A DNA stretch of 64,000 bases from Haloplasma contractile SSD-17B (lineage in GTDB: Bacteria > Bacillota_I > Bacilli_A > Haloplasmatales > Haloplasmataceae), in the NCBI RefSeq assembly GCF_000215935.2, contig NZ_AFNU02000002.1, positions 1 through 64,000 on the forward strand, read 5' to 3'. Under the pieces are notes generated by a model. The model was not told the origin of the DNA. It saw only the letters and a program-made list of their open reading frames with translations, and ran no database searches. Below, piece after piece: positions 38,956 to 48,168 of this stretch. The stretch's first letter is position 1; each line of letters opens with the position of its first letter. Both the position numbers and the translations under genes were made by a program.

Positions 38956-39807
38956 TTACTGTACAAAATCCTTTAAATAACTCTTCTTTAAATCGTCTAA
39001 TGCAACCTTATTTATATCGAGTTTGTCTGCCGTCACAAGACCAGCCTTTAACATATTTAAGGAGCCTGCATATTCAACAAGTCCGGAATTAAAATAGTCG
39101 TCGCTTAATCCAAATACATAGGTTAATACATCTTTATCATAGATTCCTTGATAAGTAGCACCATAAACGGATAATTCAAGCACTGATTTGGAGTCCTCTC
39201 CTCCCTGTCCATCTTTATATAAAATAGGAATTAATGATAAAGTCCAATCATGGAAGTTGATTATATCGACATTACGTTCAAATGAGTTAATCAACTCCAA
39301 AGCTATTTTTGACATAAATGCAAAACGTTCCGCATCATCATAAAAACCATATAACTTTTCCCTACCAAAATAATAATCATTTTCTATAAAATAATAAGAT
39401 ACTTCGTCTTTAGAATATTGATATACAGTTCCTTCCTGCTCACTGTCTCCAATCGTTACAACCAGTTTTTGTTTAACTGTAAGCTGTTCTTTAGATACCT
39501 TATATAATGGCAAGATTACAGATGTATTATTTTCCTTTACTTTATGTTGTGCTACTTTATTTCCTACTAATGCTCCTAACCCCGTATTTATAAAAGGAGT
39601 GCATTCCATTGATATAACTATAATATTTTTAGGATTTCGTTTCTTCTTTTTAGGTTTTGAATCAAATTGAGTATGATTTAATTCATTTATAATTCCTTCT
39701 GGGATTTTGGCCATATGGTTCTTAATAGAATACCCTGAAGCTTTAATATACTCTACTACATCTTTACTTTTTATATCACGTTGTTTTGCATACTCATATA
39801 CTCTCAT
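38956..39807 (-). CDS. IF2_N domain fused to starch-synthase-like half domain
   Basis: Residues 1-45 (MRVYEYAKQRDIKSKDVVEY onward) match the N-terminal domain found in translation initiation factor IF-2. After a Lys-rich linker, residues 60-270 follow the N-terminal Rossmann half of GT5 glycogen/starch synthase: IIVISMECTPFINTGLG, YYFIENDYYFGREKLYG, DDAERFAFMSKIALELI, INFHDWTLSLIPIL, GATYQGIYDKDVL and LNMLKAGLVTADKL. The protein stops there; the C-terminal ADP-glucose-binding half is absent and nothing downstream encodes it. The glycogen-synthase loop KTGGL reads NTGLG. Catalysis is therefore doubtful, and a glycan- or nucleotide-linked regulatory role is inference. Confidence 0.75.
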   Translation of the reverse strand: MRVYEYAKQRDIKSKDVVEYIKASGYSIKNHMAKIPEGIINELNHTQFDSKPKKKKRNPKNIIVISMECTPFINTGLGALVGNKVAQHKVKENNTSVILPLYKVSKEQLTVKQKLVVTIGDSEQEGTVYQYSKDEVSYYFIENDYYFGREKLYGFYDDAERFAFMSKIALELINSFERNVDIINFHDWTLSLIPILYKDGQGGEDSKSVLELSVYGATYQGIYDKDVLTYVFGLSDDYFNSGLVEYAGSLNMLKAGLVTADKLDINKVALDDLKKSYLKDFVQ

Positions 39808-39897
39808 TTAATCACTCCAACTAATATAGTATTTTTTATTATAACATATTCACGCACTTTTAATCAGACATTCCATTTATCTACTAAGATTATACAA

Positions 39898-39937
39898 TAA
39901 AAAACTAGTCACTAAACGAATAGTAACTAGTTTTTTT
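39898..39937 (-). terminator. Terminator of the bactofilin operon
   Basis: The stem AAAACTAGT/ACTAGTTTT has A/T runs on both sides and lies about 20 bases beyond the stop at 39957. Confidence 0.85.
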
Positions 39938-39956
39938 GATGTAAACATTTACATAT

Positions 39957-40658
39957 TTACATTTGTTCGATTTCTCCTACTGTACTCTTCTCTGAGACAT
40001 CACATGATTCTTGATAGATGATGTGATTGATTTTACAGTTAGGTCCAATTTTTATCGTTTTTCCCTGAACCGTGTTTGCTGTAACATTTTCTAACTCAAT
40101 CGTGTCGCCCTCAATATTATTTACCGTTATTTCTTCTTTACCGTGTTTCTTTAATATGCCTAATATTTTTTTGGGTTTGCGAATGATCAATTCGCTCCCC
40201 ACTAATTCATTGATTTTACATTCGTTTTCGGTTACGATTTCGATACGGTCTGCATTTAATTGTTCAGTACATTCAATTGCACCCTTGACTACAATTCTGT
40301 CAGACTCTAATCGCGTTGTATTAACAGCACCATAAATGATGATTTCTTTAGAGCGATAGGCCGATGCCTTGAATTCAGCTGCACCATAAATTTTAAAGTA
40401 GTCCACATGTACATCAGCCATAAACTCACTTGCTCCCTTAATCGACAACTGTCTTACTTTGACCAGATCCTTAAAATCACAAGCCCCCATAATGTTCATT
40501 TCATCTACTTCACATTTACCATTAATCTCTGTTGCCCCGTAAACAGTCATTTTATTTGCCTTTAAGTCCCCATTAATCTCCGCAGCACCAAATACACGAA
40601 TTTTATCATACTCTCCCCCGGTGATTGTAGCACCTGCAAAAACATTTAAATTATTCAT
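39957..40658 (-). CDS. Bactofilin-like polymer-forming protein (YhbE/YhbF type)
   Basis: This protein of about 233 residues is built of repeated short beta-strand turns such as IRVFGAAEINGDLKA, MTVYGATEINGKCEV and FKIYGAAEFKA, the right-handed beta-helix pattern of bactofilins. The C-terminal half (KINELVGSELIIRK, TIKIGPNCKINHIIY) closely parallels the second bactofilin-like gene at 41297. The organisation with a YhbD-type gene matches Bacillus yhbD-yhbE-yhbF, whose bactofilins (BacE/BacF) affect flagellar assembly. I prefer the ATG at 40658, 9 bases from AGGAG; an ATG at 40667 is also possible. Confidence 0.82.
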   Translation of the reverse strand: MNNLNVFAGATITGGEYDKIRVFGAAEINGDLKANKMTVYGATEINGKCEVDEMNIMGACDFKDLVKVRQLSIKGASEFMADVHVDYFKIYGAAEFKASAYRSKEIIIYGAVNTTRLESDRIVVKGAIECTEQLNADRIEIVTENECKINELVGSELIIRKPKKILGILKKHGKEEITVNNIEGDTIELENVTANTVQGKTIKIGPNCKINHIIYQESCDVSEKSTVGEIEQM

Positions 40659-40670
40659 ATCATTCATCTC

Positions 40671-41282
40671 CTATGTAAATAGAATTAGTTTTAAATTATC
40701 CACTAGTGTCGTGTAATCTAATCGTGTAACTAGATCTAGATTAAATGACAGTTCTGGCTCATTGGCTAATAACATACATCCAAATTCTTTTTTCTCTGTG
40801 AAAAAGTATATAGATCCCTTAAACTCAAGAAGTTCATCTTTTTTACTCGTTAGAAAGTTATGTAACTGTTTTACAGTCTCTTCATTGTCTATTATAGAAT
40901 ATACATTATCAATCACTTTCAGAATAACAATATCTATGAATTTTAGGTCGTTGTTTTCAGTTATTAATTCGTTCAGCAAAATGTCATGTATAAATAAATC
41001 ATGTTCACGGATTTGATTAATTTCAATCTCTTCATGCTTTTCATTGTTATTTATAATTTCTGCTATTTCTTCAAGTGACTTTTCATCCTTTAGTTCTAAA
41101 ATTTGATCAATACGATTTAGAATCTGTTCCTTAGGAAAATACGTTTCTTGTCCTGTAAAACTCGCCTTTTTTATAAACCAATCTTCAGGAATCAGACCTT
41201 TTCGTTTCCATCTATATAGTTGTCCGTAAGAGATTCCGGTTATTTGAAGTAATTCTTTTTTTGTAATCTCTACTAAAGCCAT
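40671..41282 (-). CDS. YhbD-like MerR-type HTH protein
   Basis: The 203-residue protein starts with a MerR-like HTH ([32 protein letters not shown]) as in Bacillus YhbD, followed by a helical, acidic C-terminal part. It lies between two bactofilin-like genes with gaps of about 12-14 bases, so all three form one operon. The HTH may regulate the operon or attach bactofilin polymers to DNA; neither is shown. GAGGTGG precedes the ATG. Confidence 0.82.
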   Translation of the reverse strand: MALVEITKKELLQITGISYGQLYRWKRKGLIPEDWFIKKASFTGQETYFPKEQILNRIDQILELKDEKSLEEIAEIINNNEKHEEIEINQIREHDLFIHDILLNELITENNDLKFIDIVILKVIDNVYSIIDNEETVKQLHNFLTSKKDELLEFKGSIYFFTEKKEFGCMLLANEPELSFNLDLVTRLDYTTLVDNLKLILFT

Positions 41283-41296
41283 ATGCTACCACCTCT

Positions 41297-41965
41297 TTAG
41301 ATTTTAACTGTATTCTTTACTTTTGATGTTTTGTCTACTTCTAAATGTTCACTGTACTCGACCGTGTTAATGATACAACTTGGGCCAATCTTAACTGTTT
41401 CACCACAGACTTTATCACATTTAACATTCTCAATATCTACATAATCCGCATCAATCATCTTTACTATTCCATGCTGTTTTAGACGACTTCCGATACGAAT
41501 TCTACTTGCTAGTTTAATTTCGATCTGACTTCCTACTAATTCTCTAATCTTAGACTTTCCACTTAGTGATAATAATAATTCATTACAATTCAGTATATTG
41601 ACTTTAATTTTACCACTAATCATACATTCCTCTGCTTCAATTTCATCACATTTAATATGTCCATGACTTTCTAGTCGATTCGTTTTAACTCTACCATTAG
41701 CTCGAGTGTATCCATTATTTTTCATGGTATTGACATTTTGTATATCTTCTTCCGCGAATAGAACCCCATTTGTTGTAAGATTTTCTGAATAGATAGAACC
41801 TCTATTTTTTAGAAATCCATTTACTGTAAGGGTTGATGTTCTTAAATCGCTTTTAGACTTCATATAGCCATTTACATTCAGTTCGTTTCTTTTGTCCATA
41901 CCCTTTTCTGACAAATCATTAGGATCAATGTCGTTACTCTCTTTAATAAGAAACTCTTTTTCCAT
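41297..41965 (-). CDS. Bactofilin-like polymer-forming protein, second copy
   Basis: This 222-residue protein has an N-terminal acidic stretch and then beta-helix-type repeats (LNVNGYMKSKSDLRTSTLTV, NLTTNGVLFAEEDI, RLESHGHIKCDEI). The C-terminal module KIRELVGSQIEIKLASRIRI ... TVKIGPSCIINTVEY parallels the paralogue at 39957. It is the first gene of the operon, with GAGGTGATT upstream of the ATG. The two paralogues probably co-polymerise, as BacE and BacF do. Confidence 0.8.
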   Translation of the reverse strand: MEKEFLIKESNDIDPNDLSEKGMDKRNELNVNGYMKSKSDLRTSTLTVNGFLKNRGSIYSENLTTNGVLFAEEDIQNVNTMKNNGYTRANGRVKTNRLESHGHIKCDEIEAEECMISGKIKVNILNCNELLLSLSGKSKIRELVGSQIEIKLASRIRIGSRLKQHGIVKMIDADYVDIENVKCDKVCGETVKIGPSCIINTVEYSEHLEVDKTSKVKNTVKI

Positions 41966-42154
41966 ATAATCACCTCTCTAAATTAATGTGTAACAATGTT
42001 TTGTTACAACTATCTTACCACCATATTTTGGTTTTGACAAGGTTTATGACTTAATTATCGAAAAAAATATTTAAAGAAGTAAAGAATATCTATAATGATC
42101 CTTTATAAATGAACGAATCAAGCACTATTAAGACTATCTATCGTGAACTATATA

Positions 42155-42189
42155 AAATAAAAAAACCTCGATATTAAATACCAAGGTTT
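42155..42189 (-). terminator. Terminator of the GalM-like gene
   Basis: An imperfect stem with AAACCT/AGGTTT ends is followed by a T-run on the minus strand, about 15 bases beyond the stop at 42204. Confidence 0.65.
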
Positions 42190-42203
42190 AGATTTTAAAC
42201 GCA

Positions 42204-42995
42204 TTACTTTGTAAAGAATTGTAGCTTTATTTGGTTCGAATGTGATCCTTTACCCTCATATTTTACTGTAGTTGACAGGTAAATAGTATGTCCTGGCTCC
42301 ATTGTAAGCCGTTTGTTAATGATTAGACCACTCAATAGCTTATTATAGCTTGATAGTTTATATTCGTGTGATGATGAATACAGCTTAACTCCTACCCCGT
42401 TTTGTTCATTATAAAGAGTTAGGTCATAAGCGTCTGATTCTGAATTGCTTATATAATGCTTTATTGAATGTCTTCTGAACAGTTCGGATACCGCAAAACC
42501 TTTCTGTTCATTCTCACCATCGTGATCGAAACATATTGTATGATTTCCGACCAGTTCTTTACAATTTCCTGATAAATTTAAGGGCAATACAGTCGTTATA
42601 GGAAAAGTATGCTGATCGTATTCTATTATTACTGTATCCTTTTTAATTGAATAGATAACAACTGAATCTTGAGATTCATTCATAAAAACTAGTCCATCTT
42701 GTATAAATTTACACTGATAGTATTCTGTAGATACGTCACAATCAAGATTTAATTTGGAATAGTCGAGTGAGTTAAAATTAAATACACAACCAAAATAATA
42801 CTCATTTTGCTTATAGAGTCTGTAATCTAAATAACGAAGCATTATATTCTCACGCTTATTTTCACGATTCTCTACGATCAACTTTGTAATGCTTGCACCT
42901 ATGTTTAATGCACTTATTTTTATAGGACCCTTACTAATCGTGTATTCATTGACTTTCTTTCCCTTATAATCATATATGTAACGTACCTCAATCAT
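42204..42995 (-). CDS. Divergent aldose-1-epimerase-like protein
   Basis: This 263-residue protein has the opening pattern of galactose mutarotases: SALNIGASITKLIVENRENK followed by NIMLRYLDYRLYKQNEYYFG. A beta-sandwich-like distribution of strands follows. The catalytic His pair and Glu of GalM are not identifiable; where GalM has an NxTNH-type segment I see only LPLNLSGNCKELVGNHT. It is therefore probably a non-catalytic or strongly diverged carbohydrate-binding relative. The Shine-Dalgarno is weak. It follows the M24 peptidase gene with a 24-base gap and may be co-transcribed. Other beta-sandwich families cannot be excluded. Confidence 0.5.
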   Translation of the reverse strand: MIEVRYIYDYKGKKVNEYTISKGPIKISALNIGASITKLIVENRENKRENIMLRYLDYRLYKQNEYYFGCVFNFNSLDYSKLNLDCDVSTEYYQCKFIQDGLVFMNESQDSVVIYSIKKDTVIIEYDQHTFPITTVLPLNLSGNCKELVGNHTICFDHDGENEQKGFAVSELFRRHSIKHYISNSESDAYDLTLYNEQNGVGVKLYSSSHEYKLSSYNKLLSGLIINKRLTMEPGHTIYLSTTVKYEGKGSHSNQIKLQFFTK

Positions 42996-43019
42996 ATTTA
43001 TTCAACTCTTATCTACATG

Positions 43020-44267
43020 CTACTTAGACATAAATGATTCAATGTCGTCAACTGTTTTAATAATATCTTTTGATAATACCTCATACCCATCTTCCGTAAC
43101 AAGTACATCTTCTTCGATACGGACTCCGATTCCCTCTTCTTCGATATATAGACCTGGTTCAATTGTCAATACCATACCCGCTTGAAGCGGACGTTGATTG
43201 AAGTCATATCGCCCCACATCATGTACATCAAGTCCCATATAGTGACCAATCCCATGATAATAATACTTCATGATATCTTTTTCTTCTTGAATAATTCCTA
43301 ATTTAATAGCTTCTTTGGCTAATAAATCCTTAGCTAATTGATGTAAATCTTTCCATAGAATACCCGGTTTAATAAACTTAATACATTCTTCCTGAACGCT
43401 AAGAACACTTTCGTATATTGCTTTCTGACGTGCTGTAAATTTACCATTTACAGGGATCGTACGTGAAATGTCTGCACAGTAATATGAATGTTCAGCACCT
43501 AAGTCAAATAAGATTAAATCGCCATCTTTTAACTCCTGATTATTTTCATTATAATGTAGAATCGTAGCATTCTTTCCGCCTGCTGCAATTGTTTCAAATG
43601 CTCGAGACTTTGATCCATGATATTTAATTGCAAAGTCAAAAAATGCTTCTAGTTGATTTTCTTTAAGACCTGGTTCCGAATTATTCATTAATGATTCGAT
43701 TCCTAGACGTGTAAGATCAATCGCTTTTCTAATTTCTTCAATCTCTTCAGGTTCCTTAATTGTTCGTAAATCATGAACAATATACGTCGCACTTCTAATT
43801 GCTAAGTGTGGATAATTCGTTTGAACCGTTTTTGAAAAGGCTAGAGCTTCTGATTGGTAACGATTTCCTCGATATTCAGTATCTAGATAGATTGTTTCCA
43901 TATTATTTAATTTTAATGTTCGTTCAAACATTTTTTCAAACTCATTAGTTGGCATGATTTTCTTGATTCCTGATATCGATTCTGCCGCCTCTTGTTTTAA
44001 GCGAATACCCGTCCATTTTTCCTCTAATTCACTGACTTGTTCAATGAACAGACGTTCTTCAATTCGGTTTTGATACTTGGTTATGATCAAAATCATATTT
44101 TCACGGTCTATCCCTGTTAAGTAATAAAAGTTACGATTAGGTGTGAATTCATAATTTTGATCAGCCGACCTGTTAGGAGCCTTTCCTGCGAAGAATACCG
44201 CAATTGATTTGTCTTCCATTTCTTGAGCAAATTTATTTCGATTTTTAACAAACAACTCTCTATTCAT
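43020..44267 (-). CDS. Xaa-Pro aminopeptidase-type M24 peptidase
   Basis: This is a two-metal pita-bread peptidase that removes residues next to proline. The N-terminal AMP_N domain (FFAGKAPNRSADQNYEFTPN, FYYLTGID) identifies an aminopeptidase P type. Metal ligands lie in FDLGAEHSYYCADISRT (two Asp), GIGHYMGLDVHD (His), LTIEPGLY (Glu) and GVRIEEDVLVT (Glu). The 415-residue length is typical. I start at the ATG at 44267, with GGAGG 7 bases upstream; the ATG at 44273 overlaps that site. Confidence 0.93.
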   Translation of the reverse strand: MNRELFVKNRNKFAQEMEDKSIAVFFAGKAPNRSADQNYEFTPNRNFYYLTGIDRENMILIITKYQNRIEERLFIEQVSELEEKWTGIRLKQEAAESISGIKKIMPTNEFEKMFERTLKLNNMETIYLDTEYRGNRYQSEALAFSKTVQTNYPHLAIRSATYIVHDLRTIKEPEEIEEIRKAIDLTRLGIESLMNNSEPGLKENQLEAFFDFAIKYHGSKSRAFETIAAGGKNATILHYNENNQELKDGDLILFDLGAEHSYYCADISRTIPVNGKFTARQKAIYESVLSVQEECIKFIKPGILWKDLHQLAKDLLAKEAIKLGIIQEEKDIMKYYYHGIGHYMGLDVHDVGRYDFNQRPLQAGMVLTIEPGLYIEEEGIGVRIEEDVLVTEDGYEVLSKDIIKTVDDIESFMSK

Positions 44268-44393
44268 TCTCATCCCTCCATTTTCCTATTCATTGTCATT
44301 ATACCACATAATGGCTATTTTACTATCATCTCAGAAATTTAGCTAAAAATTTTAGGATACTTAAAATAAGAAGTTACATCTGTTTTTGGTATC

Positions 44394-44426
44394 AAAAAAG
44401 GACGTAAATTGTTACATTACGTCCTT
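44394..44426 (-). terminator. Terminator of the phosphohexomutase gene
   Basis: The stem AAGGACGTAA/TTACGTCCTT is followed by six T on the minus strand. Confidence 0.88.
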
Positions 44427-44441
44427 AAATAAAAGATATAA

Positions 44442-46151
44442 TTAAATATTTTCGATTCGGTTTAAAACATAGTTCTTAATTAAATCGTTTTTCTCGTCAC
44501 TAGTTTTTAGTTTGTCACTAAGAACACCAACATAAATTTTAATCTTGGGTTCCGTCCCTGATGGTCTTAAGACAAACCATGATCCATCTTCTAGGAAGTA
44601 TTTCAACACATTAGATTGAGGTAGCGTTAACTTCGTTTTAATGTCACCTTCAATGCGTATACCTTCACTATAGTCTTCAACCGCAATAACCCTATGACCT
44701 AACACTTCTTTAGGAGGATTTGATCTGAAGTCTTCTAGGATTGTTTGGATCTTTTCTTGACCCGCTTTACCAACTAATTTAATGTTTGAAAGCGACTCAC
44801 GATAATATCCAAATTCTTCGTATAATTCAAATAAAACATCATAAAGTGTTTGTCCTTGTTGTTTATAGTACGTTGCTGCTTCAGCACACATTAGTATTGC
44901 CTGAATTGAATCCTTATCGCGAACAAAGTCAGCAATTAAATATCCATATGATTCTTCATAGCCGAATACGTACTCTTTTGATGTGTTTTCTATTTCAGCA
45001 GCTTTTTCACCAATGAATTTAAATCCTGTTAATGTAGATTCAACAGTCATACCATACTTGCGGGCAATCTTAGCTCCGAAGTCAGAGGTAACAATTGTAT
45101 TATAGACCATTCCTTCTTTAGGTAGGTCATTTTTCATTTCACGTTGCGACAAAATGTAGTGCATTAAAATTGCACCGGTTTGATTCCCTGTAAGTAGTAC
45201 ATAATCCCCATTTGGATTCTTTACAGCTAATCCAACTCGGTCTGCATCAGGGTCTGTAGCCATTAAGATATCAGCATCAACTTTATCTCCAAGTTTTATT
45301 GCAAGTTCAAACGCTTCACCATCTTCAGGGTTAGGAGATTTTACAGTACTAAAGTTAGGATCCATTACAGCTTGTTCCTCTACTACATACACGTTCTCAT
45401 ATCCACACTCTTTTAGTAGTCTACGTGTCGGAAGATTGGCTGTACCGTGTAACGGAGTAAATACCATCTTTATCCCTTGTTTATTTAGGTCCCTGTTTAT
45501 TTGAATTGTTTTTACTTGTTCAATATAGGCGTCATCTACTTCTTTTGAAATAATATTAATCAGACCAGCTTCCTTTAAGTCTTCCTCATCTTTAACGTTG
45601 ATGCTAAAGATGTTTTCGATAGAATTTACATGGTTGATCACTTGGTCGGCTAGTCTTGGAACTAACTGGCAACCTGTTTCATCATATATTTTATATCCAT
45701 TATATTGAGGTGGGTTATGTGATGCTGTTACCACAATCCCTGCCTTTGCATTTAAATGTCTAACAGCAAATGATAATTCTGGTGTCGGACGTAAAGAATC
45801 AAAGATATAAGCCTTAATTCCATTTGATGCCATCACTTTTGCACTCTCCATGGCAAATTCAGGTGAGTAATGTCTGCAGTCATAAGCAATTACTACTCCT
45901 TGCTCTTTTACACCTGGAACTGACTCTAAAAGATAACGAGCAAATCCCTCATTCGCTTTGCGAATGGTATAAATATTCATACGATTTGTTCCCGGTCCTA
46001 CCTCACCACGTAAACCACCCGTACCAAATGCTAAGTTCGTATAAAAAGCATCCTCTAATTGCTTTTCATCCATTACCTCTAATTTTGATTTTAAGTCTCT
46101 GTCTAAGTTTTCGTAATTCTTCCATTTTTTTACTTCTTCTTGCCAACTCAT
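44442..46151 (-). CDS. Alpha-phosphoglucomutase / phosphomannomutase (PgcA-like)
   Basis: This 569-residue alpha-D-phosphohexomutase interconverts hexose-1- and hexose-6-phosphates. It carries the phosphoserine loop TASHNPPQYNGYK, the Mg-binding ATDPDADRVG, the sugar loop FGYEESYGYL and the phosphate-binding RPSGTEPKIKIYV. The start at 46151 (MSWQEEVKKW) is supported by AGGAGG. The longer frame has a basic, unconserved leader and is rejected. It links carbohydrate use to cell-envelope precursors; manA is nearby. Confidence 0.94.
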   Translation of the reverse strand: MSWQEEVKKWKNYENLDRDLKSKLEVMDEKQLEDAFYTNLAFGTGGLRGEVGPGTNRMNIYTIRKANEGFARYLLESVPGVKEQGVVIAYDCRHYSPEFAMESAKVMASNGIKAYIFDSLRPTPELSFAVRHLNAKAGIVVTASHNPPQYNGYKIYDETGCQLVPRLADQVINHVNSIENIFSINVKDEEDLKEAGLINIISKEVDDAYIEQVKTIQINRDLNKQGIKMVFTPLHGTANLPTRRLLKECGYENVYVVEEQAVMDPNFSTVKSPNPEDGEAFELAIKLGDKVDADILMATDPDADRVGLAVKNPNGDYVLLTGNQTGAILMHYILSQREMKNDLPKEGMVYNTIVTSDFGAKIARKYGMTVESTLTGFKFIGEKAAEIENTSKEYVFGYEESYGYLIADFVRDKDSIQAILMCAEAATYYKQQGQTLYDVLFELYEEFGYYRESLSNIKLVGKAGQEKIQTILEDFRSNPPKEVLGHRVIAVEDYSEGIRIEGDIKTKLTLPQSNVLKYFLEDGSWFVLRPSGTEPKIKIYVGVLSDKLKTSDEKNDLIKNYVLNRIENI

Positions 46152-46254
46152 TTTGAAAAAACCTCCTATATACTCGTTTACATACCATCTAATGTATTGA
46201 ATCTGCCTATTCGATTGATATGTAAATCTATTTGTCTGTAAACTAGTTTCAAAT

Positions 46255-46707
46255 CTACACTTTAAATTGGTCAAAAAATTCGATTACATTTTGTAATGAA
46301 CCAATTAACAATTCATCTTCAGCTATTTTCGTATTCTTAAGTATTTTCTCAATCATTTTTTTATGAAAATCTTCATGAATCTCAAATGCATCCTGACCTT
46401 TTTCCGTTAAGTCAACTAAAACAACACGGCGATCCTTCTCGCTTCTCTGTCTGCTTACGTAGCCTTTTTGTACGAGACGATTAACTGATATTGTTAGCGT
46501 ACCTACTGTGATCATTAAACGCTTTGCTACTTCACTCATTGATTTATAATCGCTTTTGCCGATGGATTCTATTACGTGAATTTCTGTCATTGATAAATCT
46601 TTTAAATCATTATTTTTTAGGTTTCGTTCCTCTAATAGTAAAATGTGATTGAACAAATCCACTAAAAGTTCATTTAATACTTGTTTACTGTCTAATTCCT
46701 TATTCAT
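46255..46707 (-). CDS. MarR-family regulator, FabT-like
   Basis: This 150-residue winged-helix repressor (DLFNHILLLEERNLKNNDLK, MSEVAKRLMITVGTLTISVN, RSEKDRRVVLVDLTEKG) closely follows the pattern of FabT, the fatty-acid-synthesis repressor of streptococci and enterococci. There FabT uses acyl-ACP as co-repressor. acpP is the next gene upstream, in line with that role. The start at 46707 (MNKELDSK) has a G-rich GGTGGAG close to it. Upstream in-frame ATGs would add a basic tail. A terminator separates it from acpP, so it may have its own promoter. Confidence 0.75.
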   Translation of the reverse strand: MNKELDSKQVLNELLVDLFNHILLLEERNLKNNDLKDLSMTEIHVIESIGKSDYKSMSEVAKRLMITVGTLTISVNRLVQKGYVSRQRSEKDRRVVLVDLTEKGQDAFEIHEDFHKKMIEKILKNTKIAEDELLIGSLQNVIEFFDQFKV

Positions 46708-46787
46708 TACTCCACCACCATTCTTCTTATCAATATTATATTTTATCATAATTTGACGTTTTCTCATAGGATAATAAATATTTTTAA

Positions 46788-46814
46788 TAAAAAAGTGACC
46801 AAAAAGATGGTCAC
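46788..46814 (-). terminator. Terminator of acpP
   Basis: The stem GTGACCA/TGGTCAC is followed by a T-run on the minus strand, between acpP and the FabT-like gene. Confidence 0.8.
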
Positions 46815-46832
46815 CCTAAAATAGTCTATAAG

Positions 46833-47060
46833 TTACTTTGTTTGTTCGATATAGTCAACAATATTCTTAACTGTTTTAATTTTAACTACTTCATTATCAT
46901 CAATTTCAATGTCAAACTCTTCTTCGATTGCCATTATAATTTCAACTGCATCTAAAGAGTCGGCTCCTAAGTCTTCTTGTAACTTAGATTCTAATTTAAT
47001 ATCCTCTGCCTCAATGCTTAACTCTTCCGCTATAATTTGTTTAACCTTATCAAATACCAT
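46833..47060 (-). CDS. acpP: Acyl carrier protein
   Basis: This is the 75-residue carrier protein of fatty-acid synthesis. Ser35 in [11 protein letters not shown] is the 4'-phosphopantetheine attachment site for AcpS. The four-helix, acidic composition is typical. GGAGG precedes the ATG. No fab genes are next to it, but a FabT-like repressor gene follows. It has its own terminator. Confidence 0.97.
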   Translation of the reverse strand: MVFDKVKQIIAEELSIEAEDIKLESKLQEDLGADSLDAVEIIMAIEEEFDIEIDDNEVVKIKTVKNIVDYIEQTK

Positions 47061-47215
47061 CTTAATTCCTCCACATATAAATATTATTCCTTTTTTCTTC
47101 TTTTATTATAACCCTAAGTACTAAATAAGTAAATATATTCTTTTCAAATATATGGAAATTATATACTTACTATTAAAACTAAACACGTAAGAAATCGAGT
47201 ATCGTTATAGTTAAT

Positions 47216-48157
47216 TTAATTTTTTTCAATATACGAGACCATTAACTCTAAATCGCCATTTAAAATTAGTTCTTGAGTTTGAGCCGTAATAATGAAGTGA
47301 TTACCTTTTTCAATCTTTTCTTCATTAAGGTACCCTTTCCCATTAAGCACACTAACCAACATATAAGATTGATCAAAATCCAGTCTAAGTTTATCTTTTA
47401 TGTTCCACTTTTCTACAGTGAAATAATCACTATTAACGTATGTAATGATTTCACTATCTTCATATCTTTTAACCGTTTTTGTAGGCAACGTCTCTCTATG
47501 CGGTACAGTTGTGACATCCATGGCCTGCCTAATATGAAGTTCTCTAGTATTTCCATCAGGGTCACGTCTGTCATAATCGTATACACGATACGTCGTATCC
47601 GATGACTGTTGCGTTTCTAACACAAGTGTTCCTTCACATAGAGCATGAATTGTTCCAGTAGGGACATAAAAAAAGTCTCCTGGCTTAATCTCAATGCGTC
47701 GTAGAAATGAGTTCCATTCACCATTTTTAATCATGTGCTCTAACTCTTCTTTTGTGTGAGCATTGTGGCCAAATACCATCTCAGCATCTTCTTTGCAATC
47801 GATAATATACCAACATTCCGTTTTACCTAGTTCATTCTCATGCTTCATACCATATTCATCATCTGGATGGACCTGTACACTTAAATCTTTGTTTGCATCC
47901 AAAATTTTTGTTAACAAAGGGAATACGGGACTATCATCATGATTAAATAAATCTCGATTATCTTGCCAAACCTCAGATAAACGCTTCCCTTTTAACTCTC
48001 CATTTATGATTTCACAGTCACCATTAGGATGAGCAGATATAGCCCAACATTCCCCTGTTTGATTGCTTTGAAGATCATAATTAAATTTATCCCTCAATGC
48101 GGTTCCACCCCAAATCTTTTCCTGAAAGACCGGTTTTAAAAATAAAATTTCCTGCAT
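47216..48157 (-). CDS. manA: Mannose-6-phosphate isomerase, class I
   Basis: This zinc cupin enzyme interconverts mannose-6-phosphate and fructose-6-phosphate. The N-terminal KPVFQEKIWGGTALRD, KILDANKDLSVQVHPDDEYG with zinc-binding His, GKTECWYII and YVPTGTIHAL are diagnostic. The 313-residue length fits the short Bacillus-type ManA. GGAGGCG precedes the ATG. It is 11 bases downstream of the LacX-like epimerase gene and likely co-transcribed with it. Confidence 0.94.
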   Translation of the reverse strand: MQEILFLKPVFQEKIWGGTALRDKFNYDLQSNQTGECWAISAHPNGDCEIINGELKGKRLSEVWQDNRDLFNHDDSPVFPLLTKILDANKDLSVQVHPDDEYGMKHENELGKTECWYIIDCKEDAEMVFGHNAHTKEELEHMIKNGEWNSFLRRIEIKPGDFFYVPTGTIHALCEGTLVLETQQSSDTTYRVYDYDRRDPDGNTRELHIRQAMDVTTVPHRETLPTKTVKRYEDSEIITYVNSDYFTVEKWNIKDKLRLDFDQSYMLVSVLNGKGYLNEEKIEKGNHFIITAQTQELILNGDLELMVSYIEKN

Positions 48158-48168
48158 ATAAACGCCTC

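Noticed and set aside
38842-38956. Missing C-terminal half of the starch-synthase-like protein as a frameshifted remnant
   Set aside because: The DNA beyond the stop is a short gap with the pepF terminator; no frame resembles the GT5 C-terminal domain.
46741-46790. FabT-type operator upstream of the FabT-like gene
   Set aside because: I searched for a TTTGAnnnTCAAA-like palindrome and saw only loose AT-rich matches.
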